NCBI GenBank assembly: GCA_016872645.1
Contig: VGZH01000001.1
Coordinates: 55,740-119,739 of the forward strand
Direction of reading: 5' to 3'
Source of the DNA: Planctomycetota bacterium
Lineage (GTDB): Bacteria > Planctomycetota > Planctomycetia > Planctomycetales > Planctomycetaceae
Length of the DNA: 64,000 bases
Under the pieces are notes generated by a model that was given only the letters and a program-made list of their open reading frames with translations, ran no database searches and had not been told where the DNA came from. Position 1 is the stretch's first letter. Every line of letters starts with the position of its first letter. Positions 18,801 to 26,825 of the stretch are shown here, in pieces. Position numbers and translations under genes: made by a program.

Positions 18801-21800
18801 TTCATGGCACGCGAACTTGGAATACTTTTCCTTCTGCTCCTCCGGCTTGAGCTTCGGCCAGTTCAGGATGAACGAGAACTCCGCCAGCTTCGGATCGTGC
18901 GTCAGCGTCGTGAACAGCAGATAGACCCGCGCCAGACTGTCATACGCCTCGAACTTCGACGTGGCGATGTCCGCCAAATGGAACGGCTGCCCGGCCGATA
19001 CGAGGCTGATCTGCTTCTGCTGCGTGAAATGTTTCTTGCTGTCCAACCCGTTCGCCAACCGCAGATCAACAAACCGCGACTTCGGCTCGTCGAGCACCAC
19101 GCTCCGCCAAGTCGTGCTTAGAGGATCGCACGCAACGACGTGCAGATGCTGATGCGCTCCGAGTAACTCACGCTTCAACACGATCTTGCCGTCCTTGTCC
19201 GGCACGAGGTTCACGAACAATGCCGATGCTTCGGACAGGAAATCCAGATTCGCGAAGTCCCCGCCCCTCGCAATTCCGCCGGCCCCCTGCCCTTCGCCGC
19301 GCGCCATCGCGCTGGCCGGAGGCGGACCCTTCGGAGCGAAATCGTCGCCCCCCGCGGCGATCTGCTCGCCAGTCTCGGTCGAACGGAGCACCCAAGGATT
19401 CAGCAGCAGCGACGGCCGTTCGAGCATGTTGCCCGGAAACTTCTTCGCGTACTTTCGGTCGATGATGTACCGGTACTCGTCCCCAATGTTCCGCCCCGAC
19501 AGAAACACCGACTCGGCCGGCGACGTCCGAATCGAATACGGCTCCACCTGCGGAATCTTTCCGAGATGATTCCCCGCCGGAAACGCCGGCGCATACCGCG
19601 TCGCAAAAAGATGCACGCGAGCAAACTTGTTCGCGTTCGCAAGCTGCACGACAACCTCTTTGTCGTCCGCCCTGATGCTCTCCACCTGCAACGCCGCCAG
19701 CGGCCGAGTCTCCAATTGCCGCACGTTGCCGAGCACATATCCATGCTTCGCCTCACCCGGAGCGATCCGAATGCGGACATGCCGAGTGAGCGACTTCAAC
19801 AATAGGTCGTAATCCCCTTCCTTCAACCCGCTGATCGTGATGAGCCCGTTTTTGATCGTCAGGTTTTCAAACCGATCCGCCAGGAACGAATCGCCTCGCA
19901 GTTCGAGCAGCGAGAGATCGTTTCGTACGTCAGCCTTGCCAGGCTGACCTACGTACGGCAGCGTCAGCACATCGCCGACCCGCCCATGCAACGACTGCGA
20001 ATATGTGTGCTCATCCGGCCGAATCGGCCAAGCGTGCTGAGTTCCCTCCGGTCCCGCCGCCGTGATCGCCACGATGTCCTCAAGCTGTCCGAGCGTCACG
20101 CGGCCGGACTTATCCGACTTGAGCACGACATGTACCGGATCGCGGAAGTCGCGATGCTTCAAAATCACCTGTACCGGCCGAGACGCTTTCGGCTCCCCCG
20201 TCTTGCCGAGCAGTTCGACGAAGTATCCGTCACTCGATCGCAGCAAGTGCAAGTCTTCGATCTTGTCCGTCCGGTCGATCTCGTTGAACGCGAACGATTC
20301 GCTCGCGGCCAAATTGACCGTCGCGTTCGTGCTGAGCACCTTGACCTGCCCGATCAATTGGAAGCTGAGCGACTGCGTACGTGGCGGGACTTGGAACTCG
20401 TGCGTTGATTCCCGGTCCTCGAACAGTTTGAAATTCGGAATCTCCGTCGAGGAGGCGACCCCGTCGTGATCGGTCGAAACGATTTGCAGTTTGACCTGAT
20501 TGAGCAACTTGGTGCTGACCGGCGTCCCATTGAGCGTGAGCTGCGGCCGAACGACAACTGTCGCCTTCTTGCGGCTGAGCAACGATTCGCGATCCACGAA
20601 GATGCCCGCGGACAGCGCGAATGCTTCCCCCTCATGCTGAAAGTGTTCGAGACACGCGAACGGGCCGCTCATTAATACGATCGGCTGCCGACTCGGTTGA
20701 TGCGTGAACGGCACAGTGATCTCGCCTGACTTGTCCGCGACGTACTCGTGCCCGCCCAACAGAATCTTCGCGGCATCGACCTTCTGATTTTTCTCATCGA
20801 GCACTGTGAAGACCTGCCCTGCCGGAGCCGTGCGAACAAGGATTTTCAGTTTCCCTTTGCGGATCAACGCTCGGCTGCTGCGGCCGTTGCCGATGAAATC
20901 GACGACGTACACGCCCGGCTTCTTCAGCTCCGGGAACTCGAAGCGGCGTCCGACTCGGCGGAACGGCGTGTCGTTGTAGGTGTGCGTGGCCTCTTTGTTG
21001 GCGACCAAACCGTCGAGATTCACATCCGTGTCCACCTCGCGAAGCTGCTGCGAGTAGTAATTCCGCGTGTTGATCTCGAACACTTTCACGATCAGCGTGC
21101 CGACGTTCTTGACGTGCAGATCCAGTGCCACCGCTTCGTCTGCCGCGAACGTCGTGCGGTTCGTCGGATCGAACTCGATCTCGACCCGCTGCTTGAGCTG
21201 CTGAAATTGCTCGGCGGGAAGCAACGCCGCCCACTGCTCTGGCTCACCCAGCCCGTTGAGGATTTTCGTTTCGGCAAAGAGATGCTTCAGATAGATGTCG
21301 TTGACGAACGGCTCAAACTCCTTCGCGTTCGCCGCGTCGAGCAAGAAGTGTTGCAAGTAACTCCGCACGAGCAGCTCGTCATTGCCAACCGGCGGCAGCA
21401 ACGTGCCTGGCCGCAAATCGGCATTCAGGTCCGCCGGAAACTGCTTGCGAGCCTGCGACTCGGCCAGCGCCTTCGACAAGTACCCGACCGGCCGAGGTAA
21501 TTGCAGGTACGCGAAGAACCGCTCCTTGTCGAACTTCCCCTGCGATCGATCGAGCCACAACCTGTGATACAGCGTCTGCGCCTTGAGCGGATTCTGCACC
21601 GGCGGCAGTTTTTGGCTGAACGCGATCAGCCGATCCAGATACGCCGTCATCGCCTTCGAGTCATGCTGCCAATCCTCATCCGGCCCCGGTTGCAACTTGA
21701 TGAGCGATGCGACGACCCAGTGATGATTGTTGACGAGATCCGGCTTCGCCTTGAGCAACTCGTCGAGCTGCGTCTGAGTCAGCAATCGATGAATGTTGAA

Positions 21801-22439
21801 CTGCCCAAAGCCTCCCGAATTCGGATACCCGAAGTCATCAAGAATCAACTTCGTCAGTGGCGCGTAATCCGGCCGAGCCAACCGCGAAATCAAATGCCGC
21901 CGCCGATCGCCATCCAGCTTTTCATTCATCAACCATCCGAGCGCCGTGTCCTCGAACCCATCCGTATTGGGATGCTGAAACGCTCGCGGCATGAGCGTGG
22001 CCCGCGCGATCTGCGCGGGATCGAGCTTCGTCGGCAAGTTCGGCTCGACGCCAAGCTCTTCCCTCTGATGCCCGAAGTTCACGCCGAGCTTGTTCCGCAA
22101 GAACTCCAACGTCTTCTGCGGATTCTTGTCATACGTCAGCAACGCCTGCCGCGCGAGGATCTCGTTGACGCGTTGCGTGTGCCCGACCCGCTGAATCCAC
22201 TGCGTGACCAGCGGTTCAACCTTGTCGAACTGCTCCTGCTGCTGCGCGTGCAGGCAATGGAAGTAATAGAAATCCTCGGTCCCCGGCACGAGCGACTTAA
22301 GCGGCACCGCTCGATCCGGGGCCAACGCGAAGTCCTCTATGAAGTTGATCTCTCCGGCGCGAGCCGCCGCGGCCCCGACCGTTCCGATTCCGACCACCAA
22401 CGCCACGCTGACCGCTCGAAGCCAATGAGACCAACACAT
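15888..22439 (-). CDS. Very large secreted protein with macroglobulin-like beta domains
   Basis: 2183 residues from ATG 22439, preceded by GGAGG at good spacing; a TTG 27 bases further upstream is less likely. It begins with a signal peptide (VSVALVVGIGTVGAAAARA). The N-terminal third is helical, then come beta-sandwich-like stretches resembling macroglobulin MG domains (KPGVYVVDFIGNGRSSRAL). A flexible Gly/Ala/Lys-rich linker (about residues 1120-1230) separates it from a second half rich in helical repeats, ending with a carboxypeptidase-regulatory-like fold (TNKPIAKAYVKVYAQRPDG, YTDLRGRFDYSSL). No thioester CGEQ motif is seen, so it is not a classical alpha-2-macroglobulin. Function unknown; probably a cell-surface or periplasmic structural or trapping protein. 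Confidence 0.8.
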   Translation of the reverse strand: MCWSHWLRAVSVALVVGIGTVGAAAARAGEINFIEDFALAPDRAVPLKSLVPGTEDFYYFHCLHAQQQEQFDKVEPLVTQWIQRVGHTQRVNEILARQALLTYDKNPQKTLEFLRNKLGVNFGHQREELGVEPNLPTKLDPAQIARATLMPRAFQHPNTDGFEDTALGWLMNEKLDGDRRRHLISRLARPDYAPLTKLILDDFGYPNSGGFGQFNIHRLLTQTQLDELLKAKPDLVNNHHWVVASLIKLQPGPDEDWQHDSKAMTAYLDRLIAFSQKLPPVQNPLKAQTLYHRLWLDRSQGKFDKERFFAYLQLPRPVGYLSKALAESQARKQFPADLNADLRPGTLLPPVGNDELLVRSYLQHFLLDAANAKEFEPFVNDIYLKHLFAETKILNGLGEPEQWAALLPAEQFQQLKQRVEIEFDPTNRTTFAADEAVALDLHVKNVGTLIVKVFEINTRNYYSQQLREVDTDVNLDGLVANKEATHTYNDTPFRRVGRRFEFPELKKPGVYVVDFIGNGRSSRALIRKGKLKILVRTAPAGQVFTVLDEKNQKVDAAKILLGGHEYVADKSGEITVPFTHQPSRQPIVLMSGPFACLEHFQHEGEAFALSAGIFVDRESLLSRKKATVVVRPQLTLNGTPVSTKLLNQVKLQIVSTDHDGVASSTEIPNFKLFEDRESTHEFQVPPRTQSLSFQLIGQVKVLSTNATVNLAASESFAFNEIDRTDKIEDLHLLRSSDGYFVELLGKTGEPKASRPVQVILKHRDFRDPVHVVLKSDKSGRVTLGQLEDIVAITAAGPEGTQHAWPIRPDEHTYSQSLHGRVGDVLTLPYVGQPGKADVRNDLSLLELRGDSFLADRFENLTIKNGLITISGLKEGDYDLLLKSLTRHVRIRIAPGEAKHGYVLGNVRQLETRPLAALQVESIRADDKEVVVQLANANKFARVHLFATRYAPAFPAGNHLGKIPQVEPYSIRTSPAESVFLSGRNIGDEYRYIIDRKYAKKFPGNMLERPSLLLNPWVLRSTETGEQIAAGGDDFAPKGPPPASAMARGEGQGAGGIARGGDFANLDFLSEASALFVNLVPDKDGKIVLKRELLGAHQHLHVVACDPLSTTWRSVVLDEPKSRFVDLRLANGLDSKKHFTQQKQISLVSAGQPFHLADIATSKFEAYDSLARVYLLFTTLTHDPKLAEFSFILNWPKLKPEEQKEKYSKFACHELNVFLAKKDPKFFNAVVKPYLTNKKDKTFLDRWLLDDKVDPFLQPWSHGQLNVAERVFLAQHINGERPKTARHIDELFKLQPPNIDRFLVLFDTAAKGSALETDDVLGLKSNLKERLNEREVMFEHAKPADMPAPAPMAAGAAGAGGNANELNKKLGELGGPGAKMSAEKALETKREMRKLTEQQENFRKDASADRSRRGVARDGKSQDALRMKGSGAKDANGLVEFDADEAKADKETGYFGIALSGEQMRQLYRKMDPTKEWAENNYYNLPIAEQHGDLVTVNSFWRDYAQHDPAGGKPFLSTNVADASRNFTEMLLALAVLDLPFEPAKHETKFDGPQMTLAAGSPMIVFHEEVKAAEPRADKVPILVSQNFFRHGDRHRQENGEQIDKYVADEFVIHTVYGCQVVVTNPTSARQKLTLLLQVPQGAIAVANGQPTKSVHVDLQPYHTQTLDYFFYFPAAGQYPHFPVHVAKNGELIAFASPSTFNVVDKPTKIDTESWDYVSQYASADDCLKFLNGHNVHGLNLDRMAWRMQDAKFFDAAVSLLSARHAFNMTLWSYGLKHNHVAAINEFLRHSDGLANECGGRLSSPLLTINLVERRTYEHLDYKPLVNARTHRLGQQRQIVNAKFSEHYHRTLRELSYQRSLTDDDLMVVTYDLLLQDRIEESLATFARVNPERLPTRLQYDYFQAYLDFFTDNPKLAQAIAAKYTEYPVDRWRNAFASIKAQLDEIDGAGPKRIDSDDRNQEQLQLAATDPNFDFTVEAKQLTINHQNLDEVKVSYYLMDVELLFSRNPFVQQFKGQFSLIQPNRVDTVGLRERQVAANGGLGGGPEATEATKKTEVTQGSKKVELPRDLHNKNVLVEITGGGQTKTQAYYSNSLTVQFIENYGQLKVTHATTNKPIAKAYVKVYAQRPDGSSRFYKDGYTDLRGRFDYSSLNTNDLDAVAKFSVLVMSDEHGAIVKEANPPKQ
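19929..19948. repeat. Small palindrome embedded in the coding sequence of the giant protein
   Basis: GTCAGCCT (19929-19936), loop TGCC and AGGCTGAC (19941-19948) form a perfect 8-bp stem, flanked by a second nested pair (CGTACGT and ACGTACG). The same theme, GGTC..GCC-TTCC-GGC..GACC, occurs between genes at 50166-50187 and as a remnant at about 50221-50243. It reads as part of the protein (YVGQPGKADV), so a mobile palindrome seems to have been accepted in frame. Confidence 0.6.
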
Positions 22440-22657
22440 GGGAACCTCCGCTGATTGAGCCGACAACCATTGTGGAAAAGAAAGTGCCAGAGGTGGCCAC
22501 CTTAAGTTTAGTTCCCGCAGATTTTATCGATCTCACGACCGGCGTCGCTGGAAATCGTCATTTTCTGGCCGGAAACGAGGAGCAAAGCGTCCGATTCACA
22601 TGCGCAAAATTGGGATTACAGCGACCGGCTTTAGGCTGACAGCTTTCGGAATCGGAC

Positions 22658-22689
22658 CAAAAAAAAGCCCAGCGGGTTGCCTGCCGGGC
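22658..22689 (-). terminator. Rho-independent terminator after fba
   Basis: On the minus strand, GCCCGGCAGGCAACCCGCTGGGC (22689-22667, written here only for orientation as stem GCCC/GGGC with an inner GC stem) is followed directly by a run of eight or nine T (22666-22658). It lies just downstream of the fba stop, as expected for its terminator. Confidence 0.7.
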
Positions 22690-22722
22690 CTCCGTCAGTT
22701 TTGAATTTCAGACCGTTTCGAC

Positions 22723-23763
22723 TTACTTGAACAATCCCGCCGCGCGCATCTTGCTGGCGTTGCCGGCTTGGCCGAAGGCGACCATGCGGGCAATGCAGAC
22801 TTTCTTCATCGCCTCGCGAGCCGGCTTCAGGAAGTCGCGTGGGTCGAACTTGTCGGGAGTCGTCATCATTACTTGGCGAACGGCGGCGGCCATGGCGATC
22901 CGGTTGTCGGTATCGACGTTGATCTTGCGGACGCCGTGCTTGATGCCGCGCTGAATTTCCTCGACCGGCACGCCCCACGATTGCTTCATGTCGCCGCCGT
23001 ATTTGCGGAGCAGATCGGTCAGTTCTTGCGGCACCGACGAGCTGCCGTGCATGACGATGTGCGTGTTCGGCAGACGGCGATGAATCTCTTCGATCAAATC
23101 CATCTTGAGCACTTCGCCATCCGGCTTCTTGTCAAACTTGAACGCGCCGTGGCTGGTTCCGATCGCGACGGCCAAGGCGTCCACGTTGGTCTCGGCAACG
23201 AAACGCTCGGCTTCGTCCGGGTCGGTCAGGTGCGCCATCTCCGGTTCCGGTTCTTGTTCCAGGTCTTTGTCGTGAATGGCGGCGGCGACCGACTTCGGCG
23301 GCTCCTTGTTTTGACCGACGGTGCCGAGACATCCGACTTCACCTTCGACCGAAACATTCAACGCGTGCGCAACAAGGCAAACTTCCTTCGTGACTTTCGC
23401 GTTGTAGTCGTAGGACGCGGGAGTCTTTGCATCCGGCATCAGCGAGCCGTCCATCATCACCGACGTGAAGCCGTTGCGGATCGCGCTGTAGCAAGTCGCC
23501 GGTTCGTTGCCGTGGTCCTGGTGCATGACGACCGGGATTTCGGGATACAGTTCAGCGGCTGCGAGCATCAGGTGTCGCAGATAGTTGTCCTGTGAGTACG
23601 ATCTCGCTCCGCGGGACGCCTGCACGATCACAGGGGAGTCGGTTTCCTTGGCTGCTTCCATGATCGCTTGGATCTGCTCCATGTTGTTCACATTCAACGC
23701 GGCCACGCCGTAGTTGTTTTCGGCGGCATGATCCAGCACCACTCGCATCGGAACCAAAGGCAT
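22723..23763 (-). CDS. fba: Class II fructose-bisphosphate aldolase
   Basis: 346 residues from ATG 23763 with GGAG eight bases upstream; a TTG at 23775 is only an extension. Class II aldolase interconverts fructose 1,6-bisphosphate with DHAP and glyceraldehyde 3-phosphate in glycolysis and gluconeogenesis and needs Zn2+. The zinc and substrate motifs are present: MHQDHG, VEGEVGCLG, GTSHGAFKF, MHGSSSVPQEL and NVDTDNRIAM. The length and the DKFDPRDFLKPAREAM ending fit the Calvin-cycle-type (CbbA) subgroup. A terminator follows at once. Upstream is the VOC gene, 74 bases away; co-transcription is possible but not shown. Confidence 0.95.
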   Translation of the reverse strand: MPLVPMRVVLDHAAENNYGVAALNVNNMEQIQAIMEAAKETDSPVIVQASRGARSYSQDNYLRHLMLAAAELYPEIPVVMHQDHGNEPATCYSAIRNGFTSVMMDGSLMPDAKTPASYDYNAKVTKEVCLVAHALNVSVEGEVGCLGTVGQNKEPPKSVAAAIHDKDLEQEPEPEMAHLTDPDEAERFVAETNVDALAVAIGTSHGAFKFDKKPDGEVLKMDLIEEIHRRLPNTHIVMHGSSSVPQELTDLLRKYGGDMKQSWGVPVEEIQRGIKHGVRKINVDTDNRIAMAAAVRQVMMTTPDKFDPRDFLKPAREAMKKVCIARMVAFGQAGNASKMRAAGLFK

Positions 23764-23837
23764 TTCAAACTCCAAAAAGTACTAGTAATTGAGCGCGGCA
23801 CGAATTATCAGAACGTGCCGCACCGCTGGCAACCGAG

Positions 23838-24245
23838 TCATTTTCCTGGAGAACACAGCTCGACGACAAATCCATCAGGGTCGTTCAAAAAGACTTGCAC
23901 GAAGCCATCCGGACGCGACTTTGGCGGTGAAACGATGTTCATCTCCAGTTCTTGTGCCCGAACGTAGGCGGCTTCGACGTCATCCACCAAAAACGCGAAG
24001 TGATTCGAGCGGGTCGTGCGAAATTCTTCGGCAAGCGGATTTCCGGCCGGAGAACCGCCAGGATGTTCGCCGATCAAGTGAATCAGCGTCGGTCCGGCTT
24101 GAAACCACGCCCCCGGAAACGAGAACGCTGGTCGAGCGACTTCACGCATTCCCAGCCCATCGACGTAAAACCGGCGCGAGCTGTCGAGATCCTTCACCAC
24201 AAGCGTGACGTGATCGAGCGACTGCACTTGAATGTGACTGGCCAT
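23838..24245 (-). CDS. VOC (glyoxalase/dioxygenase superfamily) protein
   Basis: 135 residues. The fold is seen in two beta-alpha-beta-beta-beta modules: DHVTLVVKDLDSSRRFYVDGLGM near the N-terminus, and NHFAFLVDDVEAAYVRAQE with VQVFLNDPDGFVVEL near the C-terminus. Metal ligands of this superfamily are His in DHVTL, His in NHFAF and Glu in FVVEL, all present, so it may be an active metalloenzyme such as a glyoxalase-type lyase; the substrate cannot be told. It lies 15 bases after pheS, where many bacteria have pheT, so it probably shares the pheS transcript. Confidence 0.85.
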   Translation of the reverse strand: MASHIQVQSLDHVTLVVKDLDSSRRFYVDGLGMREVARPAFSFPGAWFQAGPTLIHLIGEHPGGSPAGNPLAEEFRTTRSNHFAFLVDDVEAAYVRAQELEMNIVSPPKSRPDGFVQVFLNDPDGFVVELCSPGK

Positions 24246-24260
24246 CTTAGTCCCACAATC

Positions 24261-25262
24261 TCAAAACTGGCTGAGGAACCGCACGTCGTTTTCGTAGAAG
24301 CGGCGGATGTCGGTGATGTTGTGCCGGCGCATGCAGAATCGCTCGATGCCGAAACCAAACGCGAAGCCGCTGACTTTCTCTGGATCGAAACCGACCGCGC
24401 GAAGCACGTTCGGATCGACCATGCCCGCGCCGCCAATTTCCATCCAGCCTTGGCCCCAACTCATGTCGACCTCGACAGAGGGTTCCGTGAACGGGAAGAA
24501 GCTGGGGCGAAAACGGATCGTAACCCCTCGGCCGAGATACGTTGTCGCGAACAGCCGCAGGGTCGTCTTGAGCTGGGCCATCGTGACGTCTTCACCGACC
24601 ATCAAGCCTTCCATTTGATGAAACATGCAGCAGTGCGTCGCGTCGATGGTGTCCGGCCGGTAAACGCGGCCGAGCGACACGATCCGAATCGGCGGCTTGG
24701 ACTTTTCCATCACCCGAATCTGCACCGTCGAGGTTTGGCTGCGGAGCAGAACCGGCCCGCCAGCGACGGTCTTCGCGGCGGCGAGATAAAAATTGTCCAG
24801 TGGATCGCGAGCCGGATGATCCAGCGGGATGTTGAGTGCCTCGAAGTTGTGCCATTCGTCTTCGAGTTCCGGGCCGTACGCAACCGTGAAGCCCATGCGA
24901 CCGATGATGTCACGGAACTCGTCCATCGTTTGCGTGAGCGGATGCCGTCGTCCCAAACGAATCGGTTCGCCGGGAAGCGAAATGTCGATGGCCGTCAGCG
25001 AGGCTTTCGGCTTGGCGAGTTCCAGTTGCCGAGTTTCCAGAGCGGCGGTGACTCGCTGCCGGACTTCGTTGAACTTGGCACCGAATACTGGCCGTTGTTC
25101 CGGAGTCGCCTTGCCAAGCAATTCCTGTAGCGTCTTGATCCGGCCACTCTTCTTGCCGAGAAACTCGACGCGAGCGGCTTCGACGGCGGCAGCATCTTGC
25201 GCCGCTGCAAGCGCGGCCAGCGCGGTGTTTGCAAAGTCTTCGTACTGCTGCAGCAAGTCCAT
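24261..25262 (-). CDS. pheS: Phenylalanine--tRNA ligase alpha subunit
   Basis: 333 residues, the usual bacterial PheS length. The N-terminal coiled coil is followed by the class II synthetase core: motif 2 region ([14 protein letters not shown]), the loop [16 protein letters not shown], and motif 3 ([16 protein letters not shown]). It charges tRNA-Phe in the cytosol together with PheT. It is fourth in the order infC-rpmI-rplT-pheS, conserved across bacteria, but pheT does not follow; a VOC gene does. A long hairpin lies between rplT and pheS. Confidence 0.97.
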   Translation of the reverse strand: MDLLQQYEDFANTALAALAAAQDAAAVEAARVEFLGKKSGRIKTLQELLGKATPEQRPVFGAKFNEVRQRVTAALETRQLELAKPKASLTAIDISLPGEPIRLGRRHPLTQTMDEFRDIIGRMGFTVAYGPELEDEWHNFEALNIPLDHPARDPLDNFYLAAAKTVAGGPVLLRSQTSTVQIRVMEKSKPPIRIVSLGRVYRPDTIDATHCCMFHQMEGLMVGEDVTMAQLKTTLRLFATTYLGRGVTIRFRPSFFPFTEPSVEVDMSWGQGWMEIGGAGMVDPNVLRAVGFDPEKVSGFAFGFGIERFCMRRHNITDIRRFYENDVRFLSQF

Positions 25263-25278
25263 GGGACATCCAACGATT

Positions 25279-25328
25279 AAGGGCGAAACTGGCGTTGAGC
25301 AATTCGGCTCAGCGCTGGTTTCGCCCTT
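25279..25328 (-). other. Long intergenic hairpin between rplT and pheS
   Basis: AAGGGCGAAAC (25279-25289) pairs with GTTTCGCCCTT (25318-25328), and inside it GGCGTTGAGC pairs with GCTCAGCGC, so about 20 base pairs surround a short loop. On the minus-strand transcript it lies 17 bases before the pheS start. No T-run follows in that direction, so it is more likely an mRNA processing or attenuator-like structure than a terminator. I see no obvious Phe-rich leader peptide. Confidence 0.55.
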
Positions 25329-25359
25329 GAGTGTTCTCGATCCGTGATCCGGCCGAGGT

Positions 25360-25722
25360 TCAGGCCGCTTTCGCGAGCGCTCCCTTCACCAGGGCGATGA
25401 TCTCATCAAAAATCTGCGGTTCGCGGATCGCTAACTCGCTAAGCGTGCGGCGGTTCAACCCGACATTCGCCAGCTTCAGGCCATGAATGAACTTCGAGTA
25501 CGACAAGCCGCGCATCATGCAGGCTGCGTTCAAACGGGTAATCCACAGGGCGCGAACGTCACGCTTCTTGAGCTTACGGCCTTTGTAGGCGTAGACGCGG
25601 CCCTTGATGACTCCATCGATTACCGTTCGCCACAAACGGCGACGGCCACCGACTCGGCCTTCGGCTTCCTTGAAGATGCGTTTCTTTTTGCGGTGTCGAA
25701 TCGAACCTGACTTGATACGCAT
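25360..25722 (-). CDS. rplT: 50S ribosomal protein L20
   Basis: 120 residues, highly basic, with the classic L20 pattern: an N-terminal basic arm ([13 protein letters not shown]), then [29 protein letters not shown] and [12 protein letters not shown]20 binds 23S rRNA early in assembly of the large subunit and represses its own operon in other bacteria by binding mRNA. Its place after rpmI and before pheS is the standard order. Confidence 0.98.
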   Translation of the reverse strand: MRIKSGSIRHRKKKRIFKEAEGRVGGRRRLWRTVIDGVIKGRVYAYKGRKLKKRDVRALWITRLNAACMMRGLSYSKFIHGLKLANVGLNRRTLSELAIREPQIFDEIIALVKGALAKAA

Positions 25723-25781
25723 AGCGAACTTTCAGATGGCAATCAGCGATTTGAAACCGGGAATTTCAAACGAAGAATCAA

Positions 25782-25982
25782 TTACAGAATCGGCCTCAAC
25801 GCCTCGACGATGCGGTCAGCCTGGTAGTTGTCCAGCACGCCATCCTGGCGGTTTTGACGCTTGCTCTTGCCTGACTTTCCGCTGAGCAAGTGGCCGCGAT
25901 TGGCGTTGCGGTGCTTGGCTTTGCCTTTCGCCGTCACCGTGAAACGCTTCTTGATTCCCTTGTGGGTTTTTTGCTTCGGCAT
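25782..25982 (-). CDS. rpmI: 50S ribosomal protein L35
   Basis: 66 residues, with the L35 signature MPKQKTHKGIKKRFTVTAKG followed by NRGHLLSGKSGKSKRQ. It is a small, very basic late-assembly protein of the 50S subunit. It sits between infC (176 bases upstream) and rplT (59 bases downstream) on the same strand, the universal IF3-L35-L20 order. Confidence 0.97.
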   Translation of the reverse strand: MPKQKTHKGIKKRFTVTAKGKAKHRNANRGHLLSGKSGKSKRQNRQDGVLDNYQADRIVEALRPIL

Positions 25983-26158
25983 GATGAACTCGATGGTCGC
26001 GAGATCTGCAAATTTTGACAGACAAAGTCAGCTTCCGAGGCCGCAGAGGGGTCGAAAGAGCGGGGCACTCTAGCGACCCTCCCCATTCGTTTCCACTGAT
26101 CCCGTCGTGGATTTCGTCGTGAAGGTCGCTTCGGCCGCTGGAGGCCAGTTCGGCGAAG

Positions 26159-26686
26159 TTATTTGGGGGCCAGGACAACTGACATGTTCTTGGCCCCGTC
26201 CATTTTAGCGAACTGTTCGACTTTAGCGATGTCTTCCAAGCCAGAGACAAAATGGTCCAGCACTTCGCGGCCTTTTTCGTGGTGAGCGTTCTCTCGCCCC
26301 TTGAATTGGACGTTGACCTTCACCTTGTCCTTGTGCTCCAGGAACGTGCGAGCCTGCTTAATTTTGAACTCAATGTCGTGTTCGCCGGTCTTGGGCCTCA
26401 GGCGAATTTCCTTGATTTGCGTCTGGTGTGTCTTGGTGTTGTTGGCGTGCTTCTTTTTCTGCTCGTATTTGAACTTGCCGAAGTCCATGATGCGGCAGAC
26501 GGGAGGCCGCTCGTTCGGGCTGACTTCGACCAAATCCAGGCCCGCCTCACGAGCCAAATTCAGCGCATCAAGGGTGGGGATCACGCCGTGCATGTGACCG
26601 TTCTGATCCACGACTCGGATGGGCGTGATCCGAATCTGCTCGTTGAGCCTCTGGGACTTGTTTTCGATTGCTGCGTTCCTCGGCAA
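26159..26686 (-). CDS. infC: Translation initiation factor IF-3
   Basis: 175 residues if read from TTG 26686. Both domains are intact: the N-terminal part with [18 protein letters not shown] and [20 protein letters not shown], and the C-terminal part with [19 protein letters not shown] and VQFKGRE. IF-3 binds the 30S subunit and checks start codons. No in-frame ATG exists at the expected N-terminus. Besides TTG 26686, an ATC at 26668-26666 stands about eight bases after an AGGA sequence. Rare starts on infC are the known basis of its autoregulation in E. coli (AUU), so either start is plausible. First gene of the infC-rpmI-rplT-pheS order. Confidence 0.96.
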   Translation of the reverse strand: MPRNAAIENKSQRLNEQIRITPIRVVDQNGHMHGVIPTLDALNLAREAGLDLVEVSPNERPPVCRIMDFGKFKYEQKKKHANNTKTHQTQIKEIRLRPKTGEHDIEFKIKQARTFLEHKDKVKVNVQFKGRENAHHEKGREVLDHFVSGLEDIAKVEQFAKMDGAKNMSVVLAPK

Positions 26687-26744
26687 ATGAGTCCATCAAC
26701 CGAACTGGCGAACCACTCGCCCGCTCAGACTGAAGTGCGGGAAA

Positions 26745-26773
26745 CTTGTAGTAGCGGTCGGCAGGTCCGTCAA
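26745..26773 (-). promoter_or_regulatory. Candidate sigma-70-type promoter for infC
   Basis: On the minus strand TTGACG (26773-26768) and TACAAG (26750-26745) are 17 bases apart, close to the TTGACA/TATAAT consensus, and end 58 bases before the TTG start of infC. A short palindrome AAGAATC-TCGC-GATTCTT just upstream (about 26789-26772) could end the fliM-like transcript. Only sequence resemblance supports this. Confidence 0.4.
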
Positions 26774-26825
26774 GAATCGCGAGATTCTTCGGAGATTCTC
26801 ACGCTTCGAGCGGCAATCGCTGGAG

